A stretch of 64,000 nt of DNA from Flavobacteriaceae bacterium UBA3611 (GTDB lineage Bacteria > Bacteroidota > Bacteroidia > Flavobacteriales > Flavobacteriaceae), in NCBI GenBank assembly GCA_002375495.1, contig DFLU01000006.1:62001-126000 (forward strand). Reading direction: 5' to 3'. Positions 54,070 to 63,464 of this stretch are shown here, piece after piece (position 1 is the first letter of the stretch; every line of letters begins with the position of its first letter). The notes under the pieces were generated by a model. That model was not told where the DNA came from and did no database searches. It saw nothing but the letters and a program-made list of their open reading frames with translations. Position numbers and translations under genes: made by a program.

Positions 54070-55155
54070 TTGAAAGTATTAATTGCCATAAACAGTCTTG
54101 ATACCGGAGGAGCTGAAAAGCTGGTCCTCGATGCGTTGCCTAAATTTGTAGAAAAAGGAATTGACATTTCATTATTGTTATTGAATGGCGAAAACACATC
54201 TTTCTTAACGTCATTAGAACGTGACGAATGCTGTGCCATTCATAAAGTTTCAACTGGAAGTGTTTATAATCCTTTTTTAATTTTTAGGTTGATTCCATAC
54301 GTAAGAAAGTATGATATCATTCATGTTCATCTGTTCCCAGCCTTATATTGGGTTGTTTTTGCTAAACTTTGTTCTTTTTCAAGCACCAAGTTAGTATTTA
54401 CAGAACATAACACTACCAATAGAAGGCGTAACTTATTTATATTTAAATGGATAGACCGTTTTGTGTATAGCAGATATGCTAAAATCATTACGGTTTCAAC
54501 TGAAGTAAAACTGTTTCTGAAAGAGTATCTTCAGGTGAAAAATAAAAAGTTTACAACCATTACAAATGGTGTTAATTTGGAGCATTTCAACACAATAGAG
54601 ACAGCACATTCAAAGCTTTTTGAAAATGACAGTGACGAGGTATGGACAATTGTTCAGGTTGCAGCATTTACAAGACAAAAAGACCAAGAGACCTTGCTGA
54701 AAAGTATTCCATATGTTATTTTTCCAGTACAATTGTTGTTGGTAGGCAAGGGGCCACTTCGCTTGAAATTAGAGAACTTGGCACAATCTTTAGAGATAGA
54801 AGACAAAGTTACATTTTTAGGAGAGCGTATAGACATTCAGCAAATTCTTAAAACTGCCCACGTAGCGGTGCTTTCGTCTCATTACGAAGGACTCTCGTTG
54901 TCTGGCGTTGAAGCCATGGCTGCAGGAATTCCTTTGGTTGCAGCTAATGTTTCAGGTTTGAAGACCTTAGTGCACGGAGCCGGAATTCTTTTTGAACATC
55001 GAAACGAAATCGATTTGGCGAATAAAATCAATTTGCTCTTATCAGATGAAAAACATTATCTAGAAACCACTACCTTATGCATAAAACGCGCCCAAAAGTA
55101 CAGTTTAGATACTATGGTCGATTCACATATTAAATTGTACAACGAACTACTATAA
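54070..55155 (+). CDS. Family 4 glycosyltransferase
   Basis: This 361-residue protein begins MKVLIAINSLDTGGAEKLV, the classic start of retaining GT4 enzymes; this requires TTG at 54070 as start codon. The C-terminal domain has VQVAAFTRQKDQETLL, LVGKGPLR and the donor-binding VLSSHYEGLSLSGVEAMAAGIPLV with the E-x7-E pattern. It extends the lipid-linked oligosaccharide. Linkage and sugar are unknown. Confidence 0.92.
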   Translation: MKVLIAINSLDTGGAEKLVLDALPKFVEKGIDISLLLLNGENTSFLTSLERDECCAIHKVSTGSVYNPFLIFRLIPYVRKYDIIHVHLFPALYWVVFAKLCSFSSTKLVFTEHNTTNRRRNLFIFKWIDRFVYSRYAKIITVSTEVKLFLKEYLQVKNKKFTTITNGVNLEHFNTIETAHSKLFENDSDEVWTIVQVAAFTRQKDQETLLKSIPYVIFPVQLLLVGKGPLRLKLENLAQSLEIEDKVTFLGERIDIQQILKTAHVAVLSSHYEGLSLSGVEAMAAGIPLVAANVSGLKTLVHGAGILFEHRNEIDLANKINLLLSDEKHYLETTTLCIKRAQKYSLDTMVDSHIKLYNELL

Positions 55156-55164
55156 CAAAGGCTC

Positions 55165-56217
55165 ATGAAGAATGAATATACGCAGCAATATTTAACCACC
55201 CCTGAAGAACTTTCAGCATACAGGGAGTTGTTTTTACGAAATGGTTCCGAAAAGAATATGGACCAACTCATGTGGATACACTTCAAAAACCCAGCATCAT
55301 CTTCTAAAATTCTTCAAACATTCGACAAAAATAACGAGTTAGTAGCCATCATTGCTACTATTAATTTAGTTTTTAAAGTAGGAAATACGACACAATTGGC
55401 TTGTCAGACGATAGATTTACTCACCGATAGTGAACATTACGGACAAGGACTTTTTAAGACGGCGGGTACTACCTTATATCAAAAACTTGAAGAAGAAAAG
55501 TATGCGTTTACGTACGCTTTTCCGAATGATAAATCAGTTCACGGTTTTACTAATAAATTAGATTGGGAATTGCTCGATCCAATGCCATTTATCATAAAAC
55601 CACTACGAAGTGGGTTTTTCGCAAAAAAAATAGTAGGTCAAAAATTGGGCTCTTTATTCGATATCGGTCTTTTTAGAAAGAAAACACCCCGGTTACCTAA
55701 AAATGCAACAATAAAAAAAATTGAACGATTTGATGATGACGCAACCTTGTTGTGGAATTCTTTTTCGTCTCAAATAGATGTAGCCGTGCAGCGGGATGCA
55801 AAGTATCTTAATTGGAGATATTTTGAAAAACCGAATGAAGATTACAAAATTTATGGATATTATGATCAAGAAGTTTTAGTTGGTTTCGTCGTTTTTGCTA
55901 TTAAGGAAAAGCATGGTGGATCTGTTGGCTATATTATGGAACTTTTGTACCATCGAGAAGAAGAAAGCGTTGGAGCGCAGCTGTTACAATTGGCAACAAA
56001 TAAAATGATAGACAAGAAGACAGACGTATGTTTAGCATGGTGCTTTAAACATGCGCCTAATTATAGAGCTTTTAAAAAACAGCGTTTTATGACATTTATA
56101 GAAAAATTACGCCCCATAACATTACATATTGGTTTTCGCAGTCTTTCTATAACTACACCACTAATAAAAAAGAGAGAGAATTGGTACATCAGTTATTCAG
56201 ACTCTGACACCGTATAA
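55165..56217 (+). CDS. GNAT-family N-acyltransferase
   Basis: This 350-residue protein seems to hold two GNAT-like halves, as in FemAB- or Eis-type enzymes. The first has LACQTIDLLTDSEHYGQGLFKTAG, close to the acyl-CoA binding pattern Q/R-x-x-G-x-G/A. The second has VGYIMELLYHREEESVGAQLL. It probably acylates an amino sugar or attaches an amino acid. It shares one base with the next start (TAATG). Confidence 0.75.
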   Translation: MKNEYTQQYLTTPEELSAYRELFLRNGSEKNMDQLMWIHFKNPASSSKILQTFDKNNELVAIIATINLVFKVGNTTQLACQTIDLLTDSEHYGQGLFKTAGTTLYQKLEEEKYAFTYAFPNDKSVHGFTNKLDWELLDPMPFIIKPLRSGFFAKKIVGQKLGSLFDIGLFRKKTPRLPKNATIKKIERFDDDATLLWNSFSSQIDVAVQRDAKYLNWRYFEKPNEDYKIYGYYDQEVLVGFVVFAIKEKHGGSVGYIMELLYHREEESVGAQLLQLATNKMIDKKTDVCLAWCFKHAPNYRAFKKQRFMTFIEKLRPITLHIGFRSLSITTPLIKKRENWYISYSDSDTV

Positions 56218-57176
56218 TGAAAACAGGTAAATTATATATATCGCTCGATTTTGAACTCCATTGGGGTGCTGCAGAAAGATGGGATGTTAAAGAAATGGCA
56301 GATTATTTCGATAATACCCGAAAAGGCATTCCTAAAATGCTAGCACTTTTTGAAGTATATGAAATTGCAGCTACATGGGCAACGGTAGGGTTTTTATTTG
56401 CAAAAAATAAAGACCAGCTCAAAAAGTTCAGTCCGAATCAAAAACCCAGTTATGACAATCAAAAATTGAATTATCATCGTTTGGTTGATGATCTCTGTGT
56501 TGGAGCCAATGAGAAGGATGATCCTTTTCATTATGCTAGTTCGTTAATTACCCAGATTATTGCCACACCGCTCCAAGAGCTAGCAACACATACTTTTTCG
56601 CACTATTATTGTAATGAGAGCGGACAATCGGTTGAAGAGTTTTCTGCCGATTTAAAATCGGCTCAGGCCATTGCAAAAGAAAATTATGATATTACCTTAG
56701 AATCACTTGTATTTCCGCGAAATCAATTCAATAAAGATTATTTAGATGTTGTAAAAGCAGCGGGTATTAAGGTAGTACGTACCAATCCCGATGTTTGGTT
56801 TTGGAAACAAAAGCATACGTTGATTCCTTTAATTAGAGCATTTGATACACTTATTCCTATAAGCAAACGTTTGTCTTTTGCACCCGATGAAATCAAAATG
56901 TCGAATGACCCCATCTTAGCTCCTGCAAGTAGGTTTTTACGCCCGTATAGAACAAAGGAAAAACTTTTGCAACCCATGAAAAAAAGACGGGTGCTTAATG
57001 AAATGACAATCGCAGCCAAAAAAGGGGAGTCCTATCACTTATGGTGGCACCCTCATAATTTTGGGACGAACTTACAGGAAAACCTGACATATCTTGAAGA
57101 AATATTGCAACACCACCAATCGTTAAATCGTAGATACGGATTTGAATCTGCTACCATGAAATCAATTTCTCAATGA
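56217..57176 (+). CDS. Polysaccharide deacetylase family protein
   Basis: This 319-residue protein fits the NodB-like carbohydrate esterase 4 fold. YISLDFELHWG carries the catalytic/metal Asp, ATWATVGFLF is the second core strand, and THTFSHYY gives the H-x-x-x-H metal site. SLVFPRNQFN and WWHPHNF complete the motifs. It may remove N-acetyl groups from the polysaccharide or its precursor. It overlaps the next gene by 4 bp. Confidence 0.88.
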   Translation: MKTGKLYISLDFELHWGAAERWDVKEMADYFDNTRKGIPKMLALFEVYEIAATWATVGFLFAKNKDQLKKFSPNQKPSYDNQKLNYHRLVDDLCVGANEKDDPFHYASSLITQIIATPLQELATHTFSHYYCNESGQSVEEFSADLKSAQAIAKENYDITLESLVFPRNQFNKDYLDVVKAAGIKVVRTNPDVWFWKQKHTLIPLIRAFDTLIPISKRLSFAPDEIKMSNDPILAPASRFLRPYRTKEKLLQPMKKRRVLNEMTIAAKKGESYHLWWHPHNFGTNLQENLTYLEEILQHHQSLNRRYGFESATMKSISQ

Positions 57177-58339
57177 AACCGAAATTAATTCGCATGACCA
57201 CTATCCCGCTTTCCTTAGAAAAACTTCTAGAAGGCCAGTTGGGCTACATGCAGCAGTTTTTTGAAGTGACGGCGATTTCCGCCGAAAAGGAAAGGCTAGA
57301 ACGTTATGGCGCTAACGAAGGGGTTCAAACGTATCATGTACCGTTAACACGGGAGATTACCCCCTTCAAGGATATAAAAGCGGTTTATCGGCTCTACAAA
57401 TATTTGAGAAAGGAACGCCCCAATATCGTGCACACACATACGCCAAAAGCAGGTATAGTAGGGATGATGGCGGCTTATTTTGCAAAGGTGCCGCATAGAT
57501 TGCATACGGTGGCTGGTCTGCCGTTGTTGGAAGCTAACGGATTTAAACGTTGGGTGCTGAATTGGGTTGAAAAGTTGACATATCGGTTTGCGACAGGGGT
57601 GTATCCCAACTCGCAAGGCTTATTGCAAATCATATTAGCTGAAAAATTTGCTCCCGCTTCAAAATTGAAAGTTTTAGGTAACGGAAGCTCGAACGGTATA
57701 GATACTAATTATTTTTCTGCGGAAGCGTTTACGCCCGAACGGAACCTTCAGAAAAGAAATGAACTAAGAATACCTGCAGAAGATTTTGTATACGTATTTG
57801 TTGGGAGAATTGTACGGGATAAAGGGATCAACGAGCTAGTGGAAGCGTTTGTAAACCTGCAAAAAGAGATTACAGACACGTCTTTGCTCTTAGTAGGCCC
57901 TTTCGAAAATGATTTGGACCCGGTTTCAGAAGCTACTAAAACCCATATAGAAAGCCATGATAAAATTATTTCAGTAGGCTACCAGACCGACGTACGCCCA
58001 TTTCTTGCAATAAGCGATGCGTTGGTATTCCCGAGTTATCGGGAGGGCTTCCCAAATGTGGTGATGCAGGCTGGTGCAATGCACCTTCCCGCTATTGTGA
58101 GCAACATTAACGGCTGTAATGAAATTATAAAAGAAGGTAAAAACGGCACGATAGTGGAGCCCAAAAACACTGAGATGCTGTACCATAGCATGCTTGAAAT
58201 GGTTTCAAATAAAGAGAAATATGCAATATTGAAATCGAATGCGCGAAGTAGTATTGTAAAACGATACGGACGTAAACAGATGTGGCAGCTCATTCATGAA
58301 GAATACACCACATTAATTGCTACTAATTTAAAAAAGTAA
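57173..58339 (+). CDS. Family 4 glycosyltransferase next to the priming transferase
   Basis: This 388-residue GT-B enzyme has VHTHTPKAGIVGMMAAYFAKV, FVGRIVRDKGINELV and FPSYREGFPNVVMQAGAMHLPAI. Its place directly before the PglC-like gene (1-bp gap) suggests it adds the second sugar to the primer made by PglC. This is inferred from position only. Confidence 0.9.
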   Translation: MKPKLIRMTTIPLSLEKLLEGQLGYMQQFFEVTAISAEKERLERYGANEGVQTYHVPLTREITPFKDIKAVYRLYKYLRKERPNIVHTHTPKAGIVGMMAAYFAKVPHRLHTVAGLPLLEANGFKRWVLNWVEKLTYRFATGVYPNSQGLLQIILAEKFAPASKLKVLGNGSSNGIDTNYFSAEAFTPERNLQKRNELRIPAEDFVYVFVGRIVRDKGINELVEAFVNLQKEITDTSLLLVGPFENDLDPVSEATKTHIESHDKIISVGYQTDVRPFLAISDALVFPSYREGFPNVVMQAGAMHLPAIVSNINGCNEIIKEGKNGTIVEPKNTEMLYHSMLEMVSNKEKYAILKSNARSSIVKRYGRKQMWQLIHEEYTTLIATNLKK

Positions 58340-58340
58340 C

Positions 58341-58949
58341 GTGTATAAAACTCTTGTAAAGCCTATAGGTGATTTTGTAACAGCACTGTTCATTTTTGTG
58401 TTGTTATTACCAGTTTTTCTTATCACAACCATTGTCTTGGCTGTGGTCAATAAAGGGAATCCGTTTTTTGTGCAGCGACGTCCCGGGAAGAACGAGCGCA
58501 TTTTCTCTATCTATAAATTTAGAACCATGTCTAATTCTACAGATGCCCAAGGCAATCTGTTGCCAGATGCAGCACGCCTAACGACCTTTGGCAAGCTGGT
58601 TCGTAGCAGTTCTATCGATGAGATCCCACAGCTTATCAATGTACTTATTGGTGATATGAGTTTGGTAGGACCACGCCCATTATTACCCCAATATTTGCCA
58701 TTGTACACCCCAGAACAGCGCAAACGGCATCTCGTAAAGCCTGGTATTACTGGTTGGGCACAAGTAAACGGTCGTAATGCGATTTCTTGGGAAAAAAAGT
58801 TTGAAATGGATGTGTACTACGTAGAAAGACTTAATTTTGCGCTAGATTTAAAAATCTTGTTACATACCTTCCTTAAGGTAGTTGGCCGAAAGGATATCAA
58901 CACCGAAGGAACTGTAACCACAGAACCTTTTAAAGGAACCGAAAAATGA
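58341..58949 (+). CDS. Undecaprenyl-phosphate sugar-1-phosphate transferase (PglC-like)
   Basis: This 202-residue monotopic phosphoglycosyl transferase starts with GTG and has a single N-terminal re-entrant hydrophobic helix. Conserved parts are PFFVQRRPGKNERIF, YKFRTM, SIDEIPQL with the catalytic Asp-Glu pair, VGPRPLLP and PGITGWAQVNGR. Its small size (without the WbaP/WcaJ membrane domain) and its neighbours PglD and PglE suggest UDP-diacetamido-trideoxy-hexose as substrate. It starts the lipid-linked repeat unit. Confidence 0.92.
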   Translation: MYKTLVKPIGDFVTALFIFVLLLPVFLITTIVLAVVNKGNPFFVQRRPGKNERIFSIYKFRTMSNSTDAQGNLLPDAARLTTFGKLVRSSSIDEIPQLINVLIGDMSLVGPRPLLPQYLPLYTPEQRKRHLVKPGITGWAQVNGRNAISWEKKFEMDVYYVERLNFALDLKILLHTFLKVVGRKDINTEGTVTTEPFKGTEK

Positions 58950-59557
58950 AAAATATAGCAATTCTAGGGGGAGGCGGACATTGTTATGCACTCATAGAAC
59001 TTATACGCGAAGGAGCGCTGTTTAAACCTGTCGTTGTATTAGACAAGGCGCCTAAGACTCCTTCAATTTTGGGCGTTGAAGTGAAACTACGGCAAGGCAA
59101 TACACCCATAGAACATTTTGCTGCAATTGCAGTTGGGAACAATGCGATTCGAAAAAAAATTGCGGGAACAATCAATGTCGAATGTCCTACTTTTATCAGT
59201 AGTGCTGCCGTTTGCTATCCCTCAGCCAAATTGGGAAAAGGAGTTCAAGTGTTGCCGAATGCCGTGGTTGATGCTGAAGTTCATTTAGGCGATTTTACCA
59301 TCGTGAACAACAATGCAACAGTAAGTCATAATACCGTTGTAGAAGAGTACTGCCATATTGCAATTAATGCTGCCATTTCAGGGGGATGCCATATAGGCGA
59401 AGGAGCGTTAATAGGTGCGGGTAGTGTGTTGTTGCCTAATATTTCAGTAGGGAAATGGGCTACAGTAGGTGCGGGTGCTGTTGTGATTAAAGATGTGCCT
59501 GCCGGCGCTACCGTAGTGGGTAATCCGGCTAAAATTATTAAAATGACCCATGAGTAA
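58946..59557 (+). CDS. PglD-like sugar O/N-acetyltransferase
   Basis: This 203-residue protein has an N-terminal nucleotide-binding fold starting MKNIAILGGGGHCYALIELI and a C-terminal left-handed beta-helix with hexapeptide repeats (IGEGALIGAGSVLLPNISVG). The catalytic His lies in TVSHNTVVEE. PglD acetylates the 4-amino group of UDP-4-amino-4,6-dideoxy-GlcNAc; the context supports the same job here. Overlaps are 4 bp upstream and 8 bp downstream. Confidence 0.9.
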   Translation: MKNIAILGGGGHCYALIELIREGALFKPVVVLDKAPKTPSILGVEVKLRQGNTPIEHFAAIAVGNNAIRKKIAGTINVECPTFISSAAVCYPSAKLGKGVQVLPNAVVDAEVHLGDFTIVNNNATVSHNTVVEEYCHIAINAAISGGCHIGEGALIGAGSVLLPNISVGKWATVGAGAVVIKDVPAGATVVGNPAKIIKMTHE

Positions 59558-60680
59558 CAGAATATATCTTTCTTCGCCCCACATGGGCGGAACCGAACAA
59601 AAATATGTGCAGGAGGCGTTCGATACCAATTGGATTGCACCACTAGGTCCTAACGTATCTGGTTTTGAACAAGCTATTGAAACGTATTTGGGAGCAGGAA
59701 ACCACGTAGCAGCCCTCAGTTCTGGAACAGCAGCCATTCATATGGCGCTGATTCTCTTGGGTGTTTCGGAAGGAGATGAAGTATTATGCCAAACATTCAC
59801 CTTTTCGGCCTCTGCCAACCCAATTGTATATCAAGGGGCAACTCCAGTTTTTATAGATAGTGAATCCACTACCTGGAATATTTGTCCGACCCACCTTGAA
59901 ACAGCTATTAAAGACCGAATAGCGCAAGGAACCAAGCCCAAAGCCATTATTGCAGTACACCTGTATGGTATGCCGTATCAAGTTGAGGCAATCCACAAAA
60001 TTTCTGAGACCTACGGAATACCCATCATAGAAGACAGCGCTGAAGCACTCGGAAGTACCTATAAAGGCACAGCTTGTGGTACGTTTGGAAAGATTGGAAT
60101 TTTAAGCTTTAATGGGAACAAAATTATCACGACATCGGGTGGGGGAGCGCTAGTAACAAACGATGCTAAGGTTAAAGAGCGTGCCATTTATTTGGCTACC
60201 CAAGCAAGAGATGAAGCTCCTCATTATCAGCATTCTACCATTGGGTACAATTACAGGCTTAGCAATATTTGCGCGGGTATTGGCCGTGGCCAAATGGAAG
60301 TGTTAGATGACCATATAGTATTGCGAAGGGAAATGCATGCCTTCTATAAAAATATGTTTAGTAAAAGTGCGGGCATTACAGTATTTGAAGCGCCGTCTAC
60401 AGATTATTTTTCGAATCATTGGTTAAGTTGTATTACACTAGATGCTGAAACGGTCGATTTTTCTACGGAAGATATAAGGAATGCTCTTGCTGAAGATGAA
60501 ATTGAATCACGCCCTCTGTGGAAACCAATGCATTTACAGCCGGTATTTAAGGACGCTCCCTACTACGGAAACAAGATAGCCGAAAATTTGTTTCACAACG
60601 GTTTATGTTTACCGTCAGGGTCTAATTTGTCAGCTTCTGAAAAACAGCGAATAGCATCAAAATTAAAACGCTTCGTTTAG
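59550..60680 (+). CDS. PglE-like DegT/DnrJ/EryC1 aminotransferase
   Basis: This 376-residue PLP enzyme has LSSGTAAIHMALILLG, VHLYGMPYQ, the co-factor Asp in EDSAEALGS and the PLP lysine in SFNGNKIITTSGGG. It would transaminate the 4-keto sugar made by the PglF-like dehydratase to the 4-amino sugar, the substrate of PglD. It overlaps the acetyltransferase by 8 bp. Confidence 0.93.
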   Translation: MSNRIYLSSPHMGGTEQKYVQEAFDTNWIAPLGPNVSGFEQAIETYLGAGNHVAALSSGTAAIHMALILLGVSEGDEVLCQTFTFSASANPIVYQGATPVFIDSESTTWNICPTHLETAIKDRIAQGTKPKAIIAVHLYGMPYQVEAIHKISETYGIPIIEDSAEALGSTYKGTACGTFGKIGILSFNGNKIITTSGGGALVTNDAKVKERAIYLATQARDEAPHYQHSTIGYNYRLSNICAGIGRGQMEVLDDHIVLRREMHAFYKNMFSKSAGITVFEAPSTDYFSNHWLSCITLDAETVDFSTEDIRNALAEDEIESRPLWKPMHLQPVFKDAPYYGNKIAENLFHNGLCLPSGSNLSASEKQRIASKLKRFV

Positions 60681-60715
60681 ATATTTCGTATATTTGAATA
60701 TACCCAACAAACCTC

Positions 60716-62674
60716 GTGAATAATTCTTCTAAAATACTTAACAAACTATTCGTTGGTGATAATAAATTACGTCTGTTAGACCAACGGTACTTACCTCGAT
60801 GGATCGTCGTACTCATTGACGTACTCCTGTGTGGCTTCGCCCTCATAATGTCATATTTTATATTGAGTGGTACTCGGATCGCTTTTCATGACGTTCTGAC
60901 TATCCCTTTGCAAATGGTGATGGTGTTATCAGTAACCTTGCTTTTCTTTTTTGTATTTAAAAGTTACTCAGGAATCATTCGCCACTCTACATTCACAGAC
61001 ATCTTAAAATTGGCTTTAACTGCTGTTTCAACCTTTGCGTTGATTGTTTTGTTCAATACAATTTATAGTGCCGTTACCGATCAAAAAGTATTCTTGACAA
61101 CCTTCTTGTTGTTGTATATGTTTGCGTCGTTTACCTTCATGTTATTGTTTCGAATTTCAGTAAAAGAGAGTTACACTTTTTTACGAAATGCTGCAAACAG
61201 TGAAGGAAAGAAAAAAATTGCAATCATTGGTATAGACGATGCTACGATTTCCTTGGCAAAAGGAATGATAACAGAATCAGATTTACCGTATACGTTGGTA
61301 GGCTTTTTAACCCAACAGATATCGTCTAAACGTGTCCAAATTTTGGGAAAACCTGTGGTTTCTTCTTCTAACCTTGCTGAAAGTCTCCAAAAATTGGAAG
61401 CCGAAGGCGTGCTCCTTATGAGTGATTCTTTCTCTGGAAAGGAAAAAAATGAAATTGTTGAGAAATGCCTCAATGCAGGAGTAGAAATATTGAATGTTCC
61501 CAATCTCCAGAACTGGAAAAAGAAGGAAGATATTACCAACCAAATAAAACCACTTCAGATTGAAGACTTGTTAGAACGGAGTCCTATAAAAATAGAAGAC
61601 AAGACCTTGGCAGCCGATTTACAGGGAAAAACGGTATTAGTGACTGGGGGGGCGGGTTCTATTGGGAGTGAAATAGTACAACAATTAGCCACTTTTAAAC
61701 CTTCTTTAGTTGTAGTTCTAGACCAGGCAGAGTCTGCGCTGCACGAATTAGAACTCTCTCTCAGACTTAATTATCCCGATTTCAATTTTATAACAGAGTT
61801 AGCCGATATAAGTAATATGTATCGGTTGGAACTCATGTTTAAAAAATACAGTTTCAACATTATCTATCATGCAGCTGCCTATAAGCATGTACCACTAATA
61901 GAAAGGAATCCGCACGAGGCCATTTACGTGAATTTGTTAGGTACAATTAACCTTTGCTTTCAGTCGATTTCAAACAACATCGATCGTTTTGTGATGGTTT
62001 CTACAGATAAGGCTGTAAACCCTACAAATGTGATGGGAGCTTCAAAGCGTGCGGCAGAAATGTATGTGCAATCATTACAGAACGAGTCAGAAATTTCAAC
62101 AAAATTTATTACCACCCGATTTGGAAATGTACTGGGTTCTAGTGGTTCTGTGATACCACATTTCAGAAAACAGATTGCACAAGGCGGCCCTGTAACGGTT
62201 ACCCATAAAGATATTATTCGGTACTTCATGACCATTCCAGAAGCCTGCCAGTTGGTGATGCAAGCTGGGACCATGGGAAAAGGAGGTGAGATTTACGTAT
62301 TTGATATGGGAGAGCCAGTTCGTATTATCGATTTGGCCAAGCGAATGATTCGCCTTTCGGGTCTGGAACCTTATGAAGATATCGATATTAAGATAACAGG
62401 GTTGCGTCCTGGTGAAAAACTTTACGAAGAGTTGCTAAACGATACCTCTACGGTATTGCCTACACACCATCCAAAGATCATGATTTCTACGATGCCTGCG
62501 GGCAATTTTGCTGAAATAAAAGAAAAGGCCGAAGAAATCATTCGTACGGCAACCAAACAAGAAGATCAGAAGGTGGTTCGAATGTTAAAGGAAATGGTAC
62601 CCGAATTTAAGAGTGAGAATTCTACTTTCGAGAGTTTGGATGATCCAAAAAATAAAGCGTTGACAAAAATATAG
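60716..62674 (+). CDS. PglF/CapD-like NDP-sugar 4,6-dehydratase
   Basis: This 652-residue membrane-bound dehydratase starts at GTG. Four to five N-terminal spans (to about residue 150) are followed by a first Rossmann-like domain and then the SDR domain with TGGAGSIGSE near residue 310. The catalytic segment is STDKAVNPTNVMGASKR. The family converts UDP-GlcNAc to the 4-keto-6-deoxy sugar, the first step toward bacillosamine-type residues. Together with PglC-, PglD- and PglE-like proteins it completes that pathway. Confidence 0.93.
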   Translation: MNNSSKILNKLFVGDNKLRLLDQRYLPRWIVVLIDVLLCGFALIMSYFILSGTRIAFHDVLTIPLQMVMVLSVTLLFFFVFKSYSGIIRHSTFTDILKLALTAVSTFALIVLFNTIYSAVTDQKVFLTTFLLLYMFASFTFMLLFRISVKESYTFLRNAANSEGKKKIAIIGIDDATISLAKGMITESDLPYTLVGFLTQQISSKRVQILGKPVVSSSNLAESLQKLEAEGVLLMSDSFSGKEKNEIVEKCLNAGVEILNVPNLQNWKKKEDITNQIKPLQIEDLLERSPIKIEDKTLAADLQGKTVLVTGGAGSIGSEIVQQLATFKPSLVVVLDQAESALHELELSLRLNYPDFNFITELADISNMYRLELMFKKYSFNIIYHAAAYKHVPLIERNPHEAIYVNLLGTINLCFQSISNNIDRFVMVSTDKAVNPTNVMGASKRAAEMYVQSLQNESEISTKFITTRFGNVLGSSGSVIPHFRKQIAQGGPVTVTHKDIIRYFMTIPEACQLVMQAGTMGKGGEIYVFDMGEPVRIIDLAKRMIRLSGLEPYEDIDIKITGLRPGEKLYEELLNDTSTVLPTHHPKIMISTMPAGNFAEIKEKAEEIIRTATKQEDQKVVRMLKEMVPEFKSENSTFESLDDPKNKALTKI

Positions 62675-62694
62675 GGCGACTCTCTTAATAACCT

Positions 62695-62702
62695 TATATT
62701 TG
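62695..62702 (+). promoter_or_regulatory. -7 box in front of the Wza-like gene
   Basis: TATATTTG matches TAnnTTTG exactly and ends 8 bases before the ATG at 62711. The transcript would have almost no 5' leader. No clear -33 box was found. Confidence 0.45.
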
Positions 62703-62710
62703 CATCGATT

Positions 62711-63460
62711 ATGAAAAAACTCATCTCTATACTAGTGTTGGCTTGTTGTTTAGCCTCTTGTGCCACTAAAAAAGAAATCCTCTATTTCCAAGATGCCGAT
62801 ACTTTGAGCGCTAAAGAATCGTCACGTTATTTTGAACCTGAAATTACTGCAAATGATATCCTCTTCATTTCTGTTTCTGCTGCAAGCGAAGAAGTGCTAA
62901 AACCGTATAAGCGGAATATTGGAATAGAAAATAATAATACCGATGAACAATTACAAGGCTATTTGGTAGGTTCTGACGGAAGTGTGCAGTATCCTGGGCT
63001 TGGCAAAGTAATGGTTGCAGGAAAAACACGTAAAGAAGTAATTGAACTGCTCACCGATAAGCTTTCTGAATATGTAAAAGGTGTGGTGGTAGATGTACGT
63101 ATCATCAATTTTAAGATCACCGTATTGGGTGAAGTTGCGAATCCGGGAGTTTACACCATTAAAGATGAGCGTGTTACAATACCGCAAGCCATTGGTTTAG
63201 CTGGTGATTTTACAAATGATGGTAATCGGGAAGATGTGGTCATTATACGAGAAGTCGACGGCTCCCAACAAGTTACTCGAATTGATTTTACAAAAACAGA
63301 TCTTTTTGCAAGTCCGTATTATTTTTTAAAGCAAAACGACGTTGTGTACGTACAACCCAGTCTGAAAGGTGTGAAAAAATCAGGATTTATTCCAGATGTA
63401 CCTGCCTTGCTCTCAGTGGCCACCATAATACTGAGTGCAGTGATCTTATTAACCCGATAA
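62711..63460 (+). CDS. Wza-like polysaccharide export lipoprotein
   Basis: This 249-residue protein has a lipobox LASC (C17). The Poly_export domain starts at PEITANDILFISV, followed by GYLVGSDGSVQYPGLGKVMVAGKT and the SLBB domain FKITVLGEVANPGVYTI. A C-terminal hydrophobic segment (about 230-247) may cross the membrane. It forms the outer-membrane export channel with a Wzc-type partner, which follows after 4 bp. Confidence 0.93.
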   Translation: MKKLISILVLACCLASCATKKEILYFQDADTLSAKESSRYFEPEITANDILFISVSAASEEVLKPYKRNIGIENNNTDEQLQGYLVGSDGSVQYPGLGKVMVAGKTRKEVIELLTDKLSEYVKGVVVDVRIINFKITVLGEVANPGVYTIKDERVTIPQAIGLAGDFTNDGNREDVVIIREVDGSQQVTRIDFTKTDLFASPYYFLKQNDVVYVQPSLKGVKKSGFIPDVPALLSVATIILSAVILLTR

Positions 63461-63464
63461 TTGT

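Noticed and set aside
54642..54851. Short alternative frames inside glycosyltransferase genes
   Set aside because: They are out-of-frame shadows of well-supported GT4 genes without start context.
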